From Onstottus_A sp036505875 (GTDB lineage: Bacteria > Acidobacteriota > Blastocatellia > UBA7656), in NCBI GenBank assembly GCA_036505875.1, contig DASXSR010000126.1, positions 1-18,121 on the forward strand: 18,121 bases of DNA, given 5' to 3'. The translations under genes and the position numbers were made by a program. Below the pieces are notes generated by a model. The model ran no database searches. It was not told where the DNA came from and was given only the letters and a program-made list of their open reading frames with translations. This document shows positions 1 to 7,175 of this stretch, in pieces. Position 1 is the first letter of the stretch; each line of letters starts with the position of its first letter.

Positions 1-220
1 CTCCGAGTAAGCTCACAGCTCGTTCGGGCAATCGTTCCCAAGAACCCTGGAGTTCATCTTCGGAGATCGCGGGAAGCTGATAGACTCGGTACCGGTCTGA
101 GTATTCGTCGAGTTCGTCATCCAACGGGCAATCGAAAAGATAAAGCTTACTATTGTACGTCATGATGAAGATGCGAGGGACATCGTAAAAATCGCGATAA
201 CGAATTGTCGGCCAACTCAT
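1..220 (-). CDS. Hypothetical protein, 3' end beyond the left edge
   Basis: An open frame of 73 codons runs from an ATG at 220 to the left edge without a stop. The start is supported by an AAGGGG-type ribosome site about 8 nt upstream. The product begins MSWPTIRYRDFYDVPRIF and is rich in Asp, Glu and Tyr (LFDCPLDDELDEYSDRYRVY), with no signal peptide or membrane segment. I do not recognise the family. The acidic, aromatic composition suggests a small soluble globular protein. It lies 46 nt downstream of the toxin gene in the same direction and could share its transcript. The visible frame is clean, but the length and C-terminus are unknown. Confidence 0.6.
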   Translation of the reverse strand, partial: MSWPTIRYRDFYDVPRIFIMTYNSKLYLFDCPLDDELDEYSDRYRVYQLPAISEDELQGSWERLPERAVSLLG

Positions 221-266
221 AAGAAACCCCTTCTGGAAACCGAATAGTCCTAACCATCGAAGTAAA

Positions 267-563
267 TCACCCGCGGAAGCGGTTCATCCAATAGCCAGGT
301 CTTCTGTGCTGATGCATGACTGCTGCGATGAATATCCGATCTTTGTGAATTTGGTAGAGGACGGTAAATGGAAAGCCAGAAACAAATCCCTTGCGAATAT
401 CGGCTCTTTCGACGGGTCCTGATTGCGGAAACTCTCGAATGCGGCGCGTCGTGTCTTGCACTGCCTCAAGAAACTGCCAGCCGAGGCCCTCGTCCCGTTC
501 CTCATAGAATCGCGCAGACTCGAGCAGCTCTTCCCATGCTTCGGGATGGAAAACGAGCTTCAT
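267..563 (-). CDS. RelE/ParE-type toxin of a type II toxin-antitoxin system
   Basis: The 98-residue product has the size and pattern of the RelE/ParE toxin fold: a start like HPEAWEELLESARFYEE, a central FPQSGP turn followed by a basic strand, then FPFTVLYQI and a final VMHQHRRPGYW. The HxHRRPGYW ending is typical of ParE-like members, which in known cases poison DNA gyrase; RelE relatives instead cut mRNA on the ribosome. The sequence alone does not decide the target. The start codon overlaps the antitoxin stop by 4 nt (ATGA), so translation is probably coupled. All core segments are present, so it looks intact. Confidence 0.9.
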   Translation of the reverse strand: MKLVFHPEAWEELLESARFYEERDEGLGWQFLEAVQDTTRRIREFPQSGPVERADIRKGFVSGFPFTVLYQIHKDRIFIAAVMHQHRRPGYWMNRFRG

Positions 564-793
564 CGGTCTAGAGCCTTGCGCGCTTTGGAGAACGCCTCTT
601 CGGAATCGATGCCTTCAATGTTGCCGGTGTGAAGCTCCTGCAGCCGTCGTTCTGCTTCGTCGAACCAGAGGGCCTCAACACCGGTTTCGATCTCGTCATC
701 CAGGCTGGAGGCGAGACGTTGCGCAAGCCGAACGCGCTCCTTCGGAGGAAGCTTCATCGCATCGGCCTCGACCTGATCAAACTGAGTAGACAT
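560..793 (-). CDS. Antitoxin, addiction-module component family (PF09720-like)
   Basis: This 77-residue acidic, helical protein matches the short antitoxins of the TIGR02574/PF09720 family: an N-terminal helix with MKLPPKERVRLAQRLASSL, then a WFDEAERRLQEL segment and a C-terminal GIDSEEAFSKARKAL tail. Such proteins bind and neutralise an adjacent RelE/ParE toxin; the C-terminal part usually makes the toxin contact. It precedes the toxin gene with a 4-nt overlap, the normal antitoxin-first order. No separate DNA-binding domain is visible, so autoregulation cannot be read from the sequence. A weak promoter candidate (TTGGGT, 18 nt, TATTCT on the minus strand) lies in the gap to recQ. The ribosome site (GAGG) is rather far, about 10 nt upstream. 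Confidence 0.9.
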   Translation of the reverse strand: MSTQFDQVEADAMKLPPKERVRLAQRLASSLDDEIETGVEALWFDEAERRLQELHTGNIEGIDSEEAFSKARKALDR

Positions 794-862
794 TTTCTAA
801 TAACCTCACTTTTTCCAAAGTAGAATAGCAGAGGCGGCCCAATCACCCAACGGCCGTGCATA

Positions 863-2965
863 TCAAACCTTGCGCGCCGTTGCCCGAGCGAGCGTGAACG
901 GATGAACAACTCCGCTGCGCTTCTGTCTCAACAGCCATCCCGCGAGCGTCAGCGTCCAACCCGAATCGATTATGTCGTCAATCAGCAACACCGCACCCGA
1001 CGGCACGCGTTCGATAGTGTCGAGAGTACCCGCCACGTTGCGAGCTTGCATCGAGCTGTTAGCCATCAGCTTTTGTTCCGCGGCGTCCGAGGTGCGAACG
1101 AGTGCCGCGACAAAAGGAATGCCGAGGGCGTCCGCCAATCGTGAGGCGAAATCATACACGAGCCGCGGATGGCGTCGCGACGGGACCGCTGTTATCCATT
1201 CTGGAAATGGCTCAGGCTTCCAGCGCTCGCGGATCAATCGCTCTGAAACTTCGACTAATTGATCGTCGAATCGCCCGCGTTGGTACTTGCCTTCGCGTAC
1301 CAGCTTTCCCCATCCCGCGTCGCCGTAATAACACAATGATCGGCCGGGCGCGTTGAGCATCTCAACGGGAATGACAGATGTCTTCGAGAGGATCATGTCT
1401 TGAGGCCAGCGCTTTTTCGGTTCGATCACGATGTCAACTCGGCCGAGAAACTCAGCAGCTTGCTTGATCAGCTCGGCGGAAACTTCCGCGCGAAAGCCCC
1501 GACCCTGACAATTAGCGCACAGGTCGCAAGGTTTGGCTTCGGGATCATCAAGCGCGAGCGCCAGAAACTCCATCAGACAGCCGCGATGCGCGACATATCG
1601 TTGCATCTCCGCAAGCTCCGCGCGACGTAAACCAGTGATACGATTTGTCCGCTCGATGTCCGGCTGCCACGGTGTCGACGTGCGACGGTAAATTGCTTTC
1701 TTGTCGTGGCGAATCTCGACCGCGCCGTCGATCTCCAGTAGCTTCAGCGCGCGTTCGGCCATTCCTCGTGAAACGTTCACTCGGGCGAGCAACTCATTCA
1801 TCGACAATCCGACGCTGTAGGCCAGCGCATCGAGTATCAAAGTCATGGTCTCGGGTGAAGGAAAGGCGTTCTCGATGAAGTAGTCTTGAATGTCGTCGTC
1901 TTCGCTACCGCTCAAGAGTATCCCATATGCACGATCGACTGAGCGGCCGGCGCGTCCGACTTGTTGATAGTAAGCGACGACCGATCCTGGCCTTTGAAAA
2001 TGAATCACGAACGCAAGGTCGGGTTTGTCGTATCCCATTCCCAGCGCCACGGTTGCTACCAGCGCTGTTATCTCGTTGTCGAGCAGCGCTTTTTCGAGCG
2101 CCTCGCGATCCATCTTTGCATCATCGCCCGCATGATACGCCTCGGCGCTGATTCCTTGCGACTTCAGCCAGTTCGTTACACGCTCGACATCGGCGACGGT
2201 CAAGCAATAGACGACGCCGCTCCCTTTGAACTTGTTGATGTTCTCTGCAAGCCACGCAAGACGTTCAGCCTGGCTTGAGAGCACGATGTTCTGAAGCCGC
2301 AACGACGAGCGTGCGAGCGCGCCGCGGAGAACAACCAAGCCTGGTCCGAGTTGCTGTTGAACGTCTGCTACCACGCGATCGTTGGCAGTTGCCGTTGTGC
2401 CGAGCACCGGAATTCCGGCAGGCAAGCTATCGATCACTCGGATTATTCGCCGATAGTCGGGGCGGAAGTCGTGTCCCCAATCGGATATGCAATGTACTTC
2501 ATCGACGACAAATAGGCCCGCACGACCTGACACGCCAGGCAACACGGATTTCATGAATCGTTCGTTAGCCAATCGTTCAGGTGAGATCAACAGGATGTCG
2601 CACGCATCGCGGGCAAGCGCGCTCTCCGCGGCATCCCACACCTCGCGATTCGAGCTGTTGATGGTGAGCGCTCGAATGCCGATGCGCGAGGCGGCCTCAA
2701 CCTGATTGCGCATCAGCGACAATAGCGGACTGACGAGAATTGTCGGCCCCGCGCCTTGATCGCGGAGGAGTCTTGTCGAGAGGAAGTAAACAAGGCTCTT
2801 GCCCCAACCTGTGCGCTGAACGACGAGGACTCGCTTGCGCTGGCTGACGATTGCGTCGATGGCTTGCCACTGACCATCGTGGAAGGTCGCCTGCTGTCCA
2901 AGCATCTGCCGCAATAACTCTGCCGCCTTTGCAAATAAGTGGCTCGTCGTCATTTGAAGGCACAT
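863..2965 (-). CDS. RecQ-family ATP-dependent DNA helicase fused to a phosphoribosyltransferase-like domain
   Basis: The 700-residue protein carries the superfamily 2 helicase core of RecQ: Walker A RTGWGKS (51-57), DEVH box (155-158) followed by CISDWGHDFRPDYRRI, TTATA (190-194), and motif VI QQVGRAGR (334-341). Four cysteines (463, 480, 483, 486) form the RecQ zinc-binding element. RecQ unwinds DNA 3'-to-5' in repair and recombination. No HRDC domain is visible; residues about 530-700 instead resemble a type I phosphoribosyltransferase, with the PRPP-loop motif VLLIDDIIDSGWTLT at 659-673. Fusions of this layout are known in RecQ-like proteins, but the enzymatic role of the extra domain is not established. 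The start at 2965 has GAGG about 10 nt upstream; ATG 2953 is the alternative. The TA pair lies downstream in the same direction. Confidence 0.93.
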   Translation of the reverse strand: MCLQMTTSHLFAKAAELLRQMLGQQATFHDGQWQAIDAIVSQRKRVLVVQRTGWGKSLVYFLSTRLLRDQGAGPTILVSPLLSLMRNQVEAASRIGIRALTINSSNREVWDAAESALARDACDILLISPERLANERFMKSVLPGVSGRAGLFVVDEVHCISDWGHDFRPDYRRIIRVIDSLPAGIPVLGTTATANDRVVADVQQQLGPGLVVLRGALARSSLRLQNIVLSSQAERLAWLAENINKFKGSGVVYCLTVADVERVTNWLKSQGISAEAYHAGDDAKMDREALEKALLDNEITALVATVALGMGYDKPDLAFVIHFQRPGSVVAYYQQVGRAGRSVDRAYGILLSGSEDDDIQDYFIENAFPSPETMTLILDALAYSVGLSMNELLARVNVSRGMAERALKLLEIDGAVEIRHDKKAIYRRTSTPWQPDIERTNRITGLRRAELAEMQRYVAHRGCLMEFLALALDDPEAKPCDLCANCQGRGFRAEVSAELIKQAAEFLGRVDIVIEPKKRWPQDMILSKTSVIPVEMLNAPGRSLCYYGDAGWGKLVREGKYQRGRFDDQLVEVSERLIRERWKPEPFPEWITAVPSRRHPRLVYDFASRLADALGIPFVAALVRTSDAAEQKLMANSSMQARNVAGTLDTIERVPSGAVLLIDDIIDSGWTLTLAGWLLRQKRSGVVHPFTLARATARKV

Positions 2966-3017
2966 GATAGGCCAGCCTCAACAACGCGCCAAGTGAGTGT
3001 TCTCAAAATAAAAACCG

Positions 3018-3047
3018 TTGACCCGCACAAATATGAGCCAATAATAG
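3018..3047 (+). promoter_or_regulatory. Possible sigma70-type promoter for the J/PilZ/receiver gene
   Basis: TTGACC at 3018-3023 is followed after 17-18 nt by an AT-rich ATAATAG stretch at 3041-3047. It sits in the only gap between divergent genes, about 45 nt before the proposed GTG start. The -35 match is good; the -10 match is poor, so this remains a guess. Confidence 0.3.
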
Positions 3048-3090
3048 AGGTGTCGTTCACTTTCTCAGTTTACCCTTGCGAGGACTGCCA

Positions 3091-4641
3091 GTGGGAAAAG
3101 GCAGAATCAATAATCTCGACTCGAGCCGCGATGATGCGACCGCCCCCTATAGGCGTCTCGAACAGGTTGTAGAGTCTATTGAGAACTCCAAGACTCACTA
3201 CGACGTGCTTGGCGTGCGGCAGGACGCGAAACGCGCAGAGATACAAAAGGCGTATCAACGGCTGATCACCGTGCTGAACCCGCTATTGTATAAGACTACG
3301 GCTTCGCTTTCAGGGCATGCGCAAAGACGAGTTGATAACGCGTTTCAGCTTGTCACGGTCGCGCACACGATACTGAGCAACTACTCCCGAAGAATCGAAT
3401 ACGACGAGTCAATCGGGGTAAAAGCCGGGCTGCAGGAACAACAAACGTTGGCGCACGACAGCAATGGCGATCCTCAAAAGGTTAACTCGCGGGCGCTCCC
3501 TAAAGCCCAGCAACGATCATCCGCCGCTCAAGCGCAACGACATGAATCAACTCAATCGCCGGTCGACAATGATTCGGTAGTCAACAGCCGCAAATCGGAA
3601 CGGTTGAAGCTCGCTTTGCCCGTTCAGGTAAGCGGCTACGAGCGCGCATCAGGCGAGTGGAGTGAGATGACCCGGACCCTTGATGTAAGCCGAACCGGAT
3701 GCAAGATCACGTTGCGCCATCGCATGCGTAACAACATGATCGTTCGTGTTTCACTTGCGCTTCCTGCGGAGTTGAGAGCCAATGGCGGGATCGGCGGGAA
3801 TTACGACGTTTACGCTTTGGCGCGAAGAGTTGACGCGCCGCGTGAGGGGTGCAGAGTTGTCGCGCTTGAATTCCTTGGTCCCGAACCGCCGCCGGCATTC
3901 AGAGAAAAGCCCTGGCGCACGTTCCGCACGACGTGGACAGGCGCTGAGCGCCGGCGCCGACCCCGGTTCGAGAAATGCGAGCTGGTAGCCATCCAATATC
4001 TCGATGAGGCAATGCAGCCGATACGCTGCGACGACGCAGTGACTGAGAATGTTTCGAGTCGGGGAATGCGAATTCGAGCAGGTAGCCCGGCGCCCGAGTT
4101 CGATATGATCAAAGTGATTAGAGCCCACGAAAAGACGGAGATGCTCTCCGTCGCGAGTGACCGCTACTTTGGAGAAGACGGCTTCGAGAGAATCTGCCTG
4201 CGATTCATCGGCGACGTTCAGGCTGCCGCCGCCGCCGAACATCGCACGGAACAGGCGCCTGCTTTGGGCAAGAAGATACTCGTTGCCGACGATGATCCGC
4301 CGCTTAGAAAGGTGCTGGGCAGGATATTGACCGATGCGGGCTATGACGTATTGTTTGCTGAAGATGGTCAGGCCGCGGTCGAAAAAGCTGCTGCTGAGAA
4401 ACCCGATCTCGTGATAGTAGACGCACTGATGCCAAAAATGCACGGCTTCTTGGCCTGCAAGACGATCAAGGAAATGGACACACCGCCGAAGGTTATTCTG
4501 CTGACGGCTGTGTACACTAAAAAGAACTACAAATGGGAGGCCCGCGGGCGATACGGCGCGGACGAATTTCTCACAAAACCTTTTGAGCTCTCAGCGCTTT
4601 TGGCCTGCATTGACAAACAACTCGCGAACCAACGGCCATAG
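3091..4641 (+). CDS. Multidomain signalling protein: J-like domain, two PilZ-like domains, response-regulator receiver
   Basis: From the GTG at 3091 (GAGGA 6 nt upstream) the product has 516 residues; a TTG at 3076 is an alternative without a ribosome site. Residues 36-106 look like a DnaJ J-domain (HYDVLGVRQDAKRAEIQKAYQ, then an alanine helix and RRIEYDE), but the HPD tripeptide that stimulates DnaK is replaced by LNPLLYK. Residues 165-265 form a PilZ-like domain with RKSER and DVSRTG; residues 286-376 form a second with RRRRPR and NVSSRG. PilZ domains of this kind can bind cyclic di-GMP. Residues 394-512 form a receiver with acidic D400-D402, phospho-acceptor D444, T472 and K496. No output DNA-binding domain or membrane segment is present. 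It stands alone without an adjacent kinase. Domain calls are firm for receiver and first PilZ, weaker for the second PilZ and J parts. Confidence 0.88.
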   Translation: MGKGRINNLDSSRDDATAPYRRLEQVVESIENSKTHYDVLGVRQDAKRAEIQKAYQRLITVLNPLLYKTTASLSGHAQRRVDNAFQLVTVAHTILSNYSRRIEYDESIGVKAGLQEQQTLAHDSNGDPQKVNSRALPKAQQRSSAAQAQRHESTQSPVDNDSVVNSRKSERLKLALPVQVSGYERASGEWSEMTRTLDVSRTGCKITLRHRMRNNMIVRVSLALPAELRANGGIGGNYDVYALARRVDAPREGCRVVALEFLGPEPPPAFREKPWRTFRTTWTGAERRRRPRFEKCELVAIQYLDEAMQPIRCDDAVTENVSSRGMRIRAGSPAPEFDMIKVIRAHEKTEMLSVASDRYFGEDGFERICLRFIGDVQAAAAAEHRTEQAPALGKKILVADDDPPLRKVLGRILTDAGYDVLFAEDGQAAVEKAAAEKPDLVIVDALMPKMHGFLACKTIKEMDTPPKVILLTAVYTKKNYKWEARGRYGADEFLTKPFELSALLACIDKQLANQRP

Positions 4642-4711
4642 TGCGCGTCCGATCCACTGAACGGTAATCTTCTTAAGGAACGGATTATCAAGGACGGTTG
4701 TAACGATATCT

Positions 4712-4738
4712 GCGCAGGCTGAAGTCTATGCTACCTCA
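4712..4738 (-). repeat. Single-arm copy of the repeat that follows actF
   Basis: Read on the minus strand, this copy contains TGAGGTAGCATAGACTTCAG, which is identical for 20 nt to 17587-17606 just after actF. The second arm of the palindrome is absent here. The TAG stop codon of the zinc-ribbon gene (4731-4733) lies inside the repeat. Confidence 0.75.
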
Positions 4739-5255
4739 CGCGTGTTAGCGCCATCACAATCCGAGCTAGCCCTTCGACCACCGCAAGGCCCGACCGGTCC
4801 TCGCGATGAAAAACTGCATTCTTGATTTCGCCTTCAGTCTTGTATCTGATCGTCAAAATATAATCATGCTTCTTTGTCTCGGGAGCCCTCCTCCCGGGAA
4901 CCGCGATGGCGAACGGTCCCAACGCCAGCCACCACCAACGCGAGCGCACGCGTTTGCCTTCAAGCATGACGCTAGCATCGACGACATTCGCTTCAATGAT
5001 CGACGATGCCGGGAGCTTTACCGATCTGCTGCCCGGCATAAGCTCGGTGATTTCGATTCCTTCGGTGTTGATGGTCAAGCGAACAGGCCCAGGCTCTTCA
5101 AATCGATTGAGCCCGTCGAGATATCCAATCTCAACTCGCGTGGTTTCGAGCTTGCCGATCGCACCATCCGCAGAGATCGGCATCCCGCACCAAATGCACT
5201 TCCTTGCCGCCGGGCCATTCGCGCGACCACACTCCTGGCAATAGATCGGAGCCAT
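4731..5255 (-). CDS. Zinc-ribbon protein of unknown function
   Basis: The 174-residue product opens with a zinc ribbon (C6, C9, C20, C23: CQECG and CIWCG). After a linker comes a beta-rich region with VRLTINTEGIEITEL and SVKLPASSIIEANV, reminiscent of small PH-like or GRAM-like folds, and a short tryptophan-rich hydrophobic stretch (WWWLALGPFAIAVPG) that might touch a membrane. A final strand-helix region (HDYILTIRYKT to VEGLARIVMAL) closes it. I cannot assign a function. No ribosome site is visible before the ATG; the upstream sequence is the heptamer array at 5263-5290. It is on the same strand as, and downstream of, the amidohydrolase gene. Its stop codon sits within a dispersed repeat. 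Confidence 0.75.
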   Translation of the reverse strand: MAPIYCQECGRANGPAARKCIWCGMPISADGAIGKLETTRVEIGYLDGLNRFEEPGPVRLTINTEGIEITELMPGSRSVKLPASSIIEANVVDASVMLEGKRVRSRWWWLALGPFAIAVPGRRAPETKKHDYILTIRYKTEGEIKNAVFHREDRSGLAVVEGLARIVMALTRVR

Positions 5256-5262
5256 CGTAATC

Positions 5263-5359
5263 AGTAGGCAGTATGCAGTAGGCAGAAGGCAGCCTGATTG
5301 GTGATGCGCGAGAATGGTCGCGCGTTTGGCTCACTGCCTACTGCCTCCTGCCTTCTGCC
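5263..5359. repeat. Inverted pair of heptamer arrays (AGTAGGC type)
   Basis: Positions 5263-5290 are four tandem 7-mers (AGTAGGC, AGTATGC, AGTAGGC, AGAAGGC). Positions 5332-5359 are four 7-mers in reverse orientation (CACTGCC, TACTGCC, TCCTGCC, TTCTGCC). About 41 nt lie between them, so the whole could fold into a long hairpin. The right array contains the amidohydrolase stop codon and encodes its last residues. Tandem heptamers of this style resemble the STRR repeats described in cyanobacteria, though the motif differs. Confidence 0.85.
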
Positions 5360-7049
5360 CGCTCTCCTTATATCCCGGTCCCCGCAACGGGCGGCCCGGC
5401 AGCGCTCCAGTTTGCCTGCCGGCGAGCACAACCAGTTCGCCGTTCACAAGCACATCGCGCACACCGACTGACAGCCGATTCGGATCTTCGAACGTCGCCA
5501 CGTCGTGAAGCTGCTGCGGATCAAACACGACCACATCAGCGAAAAAGCCGGGCTTCAACAATCCGCGACCATCCAGGTGAACGCGATTCGCAGCGAGCGA
5601 AGTCATCTTGCGAATCGCCTCTTCAAGCGTCAGCACCTTTTCGTCGCGGACATATCGGCCCAGGATTCGGGGAAAAGACCCGTAGCCTCGCGGGTGAGCT
5701 TTGCCTTCCGCAAGCGGACCGGTCAAGTCAACCGCGCCGTGATCTGTTCCCACGCTCACCCACGGTTGCTTCAATGCCAGCTTGACGTCGTCCTCGCTCA
5801 TCAGGAAAACGATCATTCCCGTTTGCGCGTTGTCGGCGATGAGGAGATCGAATAGCGCGTCAAGCTCATCGTTCTTGCCCATCATCCGAGCGACTTCGTT
5901 GATCCGTTTGCCTTCGTACTTTGCCAGATCGCGATTCAAGACGCTCGAGATCAGGACCCCTTCGCCGCCACCGGCGCCCAAATAGAAGTTCTCCCATTTG
6001 TCGGAAGGCGCGCGGATCTCTTGTTTGAGTTTCGCGCGCGTCGCCGGATCTTTCAGCCTCGCAACAAACTTTTCGGTTCCGCCCTCGTGGGCCCATGGCG
6101 GGACCGCCGCGCCCAGCGAGGTTGCGCCGGCGACATAAGGATATTGATCGGCGGTGATGTCGATTCCACGAGCTCGCGCGGCCTCGATCTTCGCGATCAC
6201 CGCCCGCATCTTTCCCCAATTTGGCTTGCCCGCCATCTTCAGATGAAAGATCTCGACGGGGATGTTCGCTTCCTCGCCGATGCGAATCGCCTCATCGAGC
6301 GCCGGCATAATCGAGTTGCTTTCATTGCGCATATGCGTCGCGTACACGCCGCCGTATCGCGAAGCGACTTTGGCCAGCTCGATCAGCTCTTCGGTCTTCG
6401 CGTAGAACGCCGGTGCGTAGACGAGCGACGTGCTTATTCCGACCGCGCCGTCTTCCATCGCTTGAGCTACCAGCTTGCGCATCTGGTCGAGCTCCTCGGC
6501 CGTTGGCGCGCGGTCCTCATCGTGCAAGACGTATTGACGAACTTGCGTCGCGCCCACATAAGTTGCCAGGTTGATCGCCGAACGGCTGCGTTCCAATCGC
6601 GCAAAGTATTCTCCAAGCGTGCGCCAGTCGGCCGTGAGTTTGAAGTGTTTCAGAAACGGCTCGCTCTCCTTGAGAATGTAATCATTCATCGGGGCCGCCG
6701 ATCCGCCTTCGCCGGTGACTTCGGTGGTGATGCCTTGGAAGACTTTGGATTCGGCGCGGGGGTCAATCAAAAGGTTCAGCTCCGACTGGCCGAGCATATC
6801 GATGAAGCCGGGGACGACGATCATTCCAGTAGCGTTGATGCGGCGCCTGGCTCGAGCGGGACCGATTTGACCAACTTTGGCGATGCGGTTGCCTCGAATC
6901 GCGACATCGCCGTAGAACCAGGGGTTGCCGCTACCGTCGACGATCCGCCCGTTCATTATGATGATGTCGTAGCCTTCGACTTGAGCGTTGAGCAAAGTCG
7001 GGGTCGCCAAACCTGCAGCGAGAACAAGTGCGATGCCGAGTCGCTTCAT
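5331..7049 (-). CDS. Exported D-aminoacylase-like amidohydrolase with altered metal site
   Basis: The start at 7049 (ATG) is preferred because GGAGG lies 5 nt upstream; a TTG at 7052 is too close to it. Of 572 residues, 1-22 form a signal peptide (MKRLGIALVLAAGLATPTLL, then NAQ), so the enzyme is probably periplasmic. The family (N-acyl-D-amino-acid deacylase, amidohydrolase superfamily) is shown by IIMNGRIVDGSGNPWFYGDV, VVPGFID (78-84), YATHMRNE (H239), IFHLKMAG (H269), GTDHG (D436) and HPRGYGSFPR (452-461). Two expected metal-site elements are missing: HxH after PGFID reads GQS (87-89), and the usual GNCG is GEGG (113-116). It may use one metal, another substrate, or be inactive. The last residues (about 564-572) are encoded by a heptamer repeat. 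Upstream lies a repeat; downstream, on the same strand, is the zinc-ribbon gene. Confidence 0.88.
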   Translation of the reverse strand: MKRLGIALVLAAGLATPTLLNAQVEGYDIIIMNGRIVDGSGNPWFYGDVAIRGNRIAKVGQIGPARARRRINATGMIVVPGFIDMLGQSELNLLIDPRAESKVFQGITTEVTGEGGSAAPMNDYILKESEPFLKHFKLTADWRTLGEYFARLERSRSAINLATYVGATQVRQYVLHDEDRAPTAEELDQMRKLVAQAMEDGAVGISTSLVYAPAFYAKTEELIELAKVASRYGGVYATHMRNESNSIMPALDEAIRIGEEANIPVEIFHLKMAGKPNWGKMRAVIAKIEAARARGIDITADQYPYVAGATSLGAAVPPWAHEGGTEKFVARLKDPATRAKLKQEIRAPSDKWENFYLGAGGGEGVLISSVLNRDLAKYEGKRINEVARMMGKNDELDALFDLLIADNAQTGMIVFLMSEDDVKLALKQPWVSVGTDHGAVDLTGPLAEGKAHPRGYGSFPRILGRYVRDEKVLTLEEAIRKMTSLAANRVHLDGRGLLKPGFFADVVVFDPQQLHDVATFEDPNRLSVGVRDVLVNGELVVLAGRQTGALPGRPLRGPGYKESGQKAGGSRQ

Positions 7050-7077
7050 CAATTCCTCCGATCTCCGTTATGCTTAG

Positions 7078-7155
7078 ACCACGGATTACTCTGATTGGAC
7101 GGATTTGCACGGATCAGACCCGTGTCGATCAGTCAAATTCGTTTGATCTGCGGTC
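7078..7155. repeat. Dispersed-repeat-like intergenic segment with partial dyad symmetry
   Basis: The segment from ACCACGGATTACTC to TTTGATCTGCGGTC lies between divergent genes. It has internal repeats of CGGAT and a CACGG/CCGTG dyad (CACGGATCAGACCCGTG), with its two ends related as an imperfect inverted repeat (ACCACGGAT against ATCTGCGGT). A short related piece, ACCACGGATGATAGG, occurs after the next gene at about 7842-7856. This style of ACGGAT-rich spacer is a recurring intergenic repeat in several bacterial groups; copy number here cannot be judged. Confidence 0.5.
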
Positions 7156-7175
7156 TATTCAGCGTGGAAATTATA

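Noticed and set aside
3091..3420. Functional DnaJ co-chaperone domain
   Set aside because: The HPD tripeptide is absent, so DnaK stimulation is not expected; I describe it only as J-like.
3751..4443. Minus-strand frame of 230 codons opposite the PilZ/receiver gene
   Set aside because: The sense strand carries well-ordered domains; the antisense product shows no motif.
5263..5359. CRISPR array
   Set aside because: Units are 7 nt with no spacers and no cas genes are in the window; these are tandem heptamers.
6021..7094. Long plus-strand open frame of 357 codons opposite the amidohydrolase
   Set aside because: The product is Arg-rich without recognisable motifs, and the minus strand encodes a clear, conserved enzyme; this is a codon-bias shadow.
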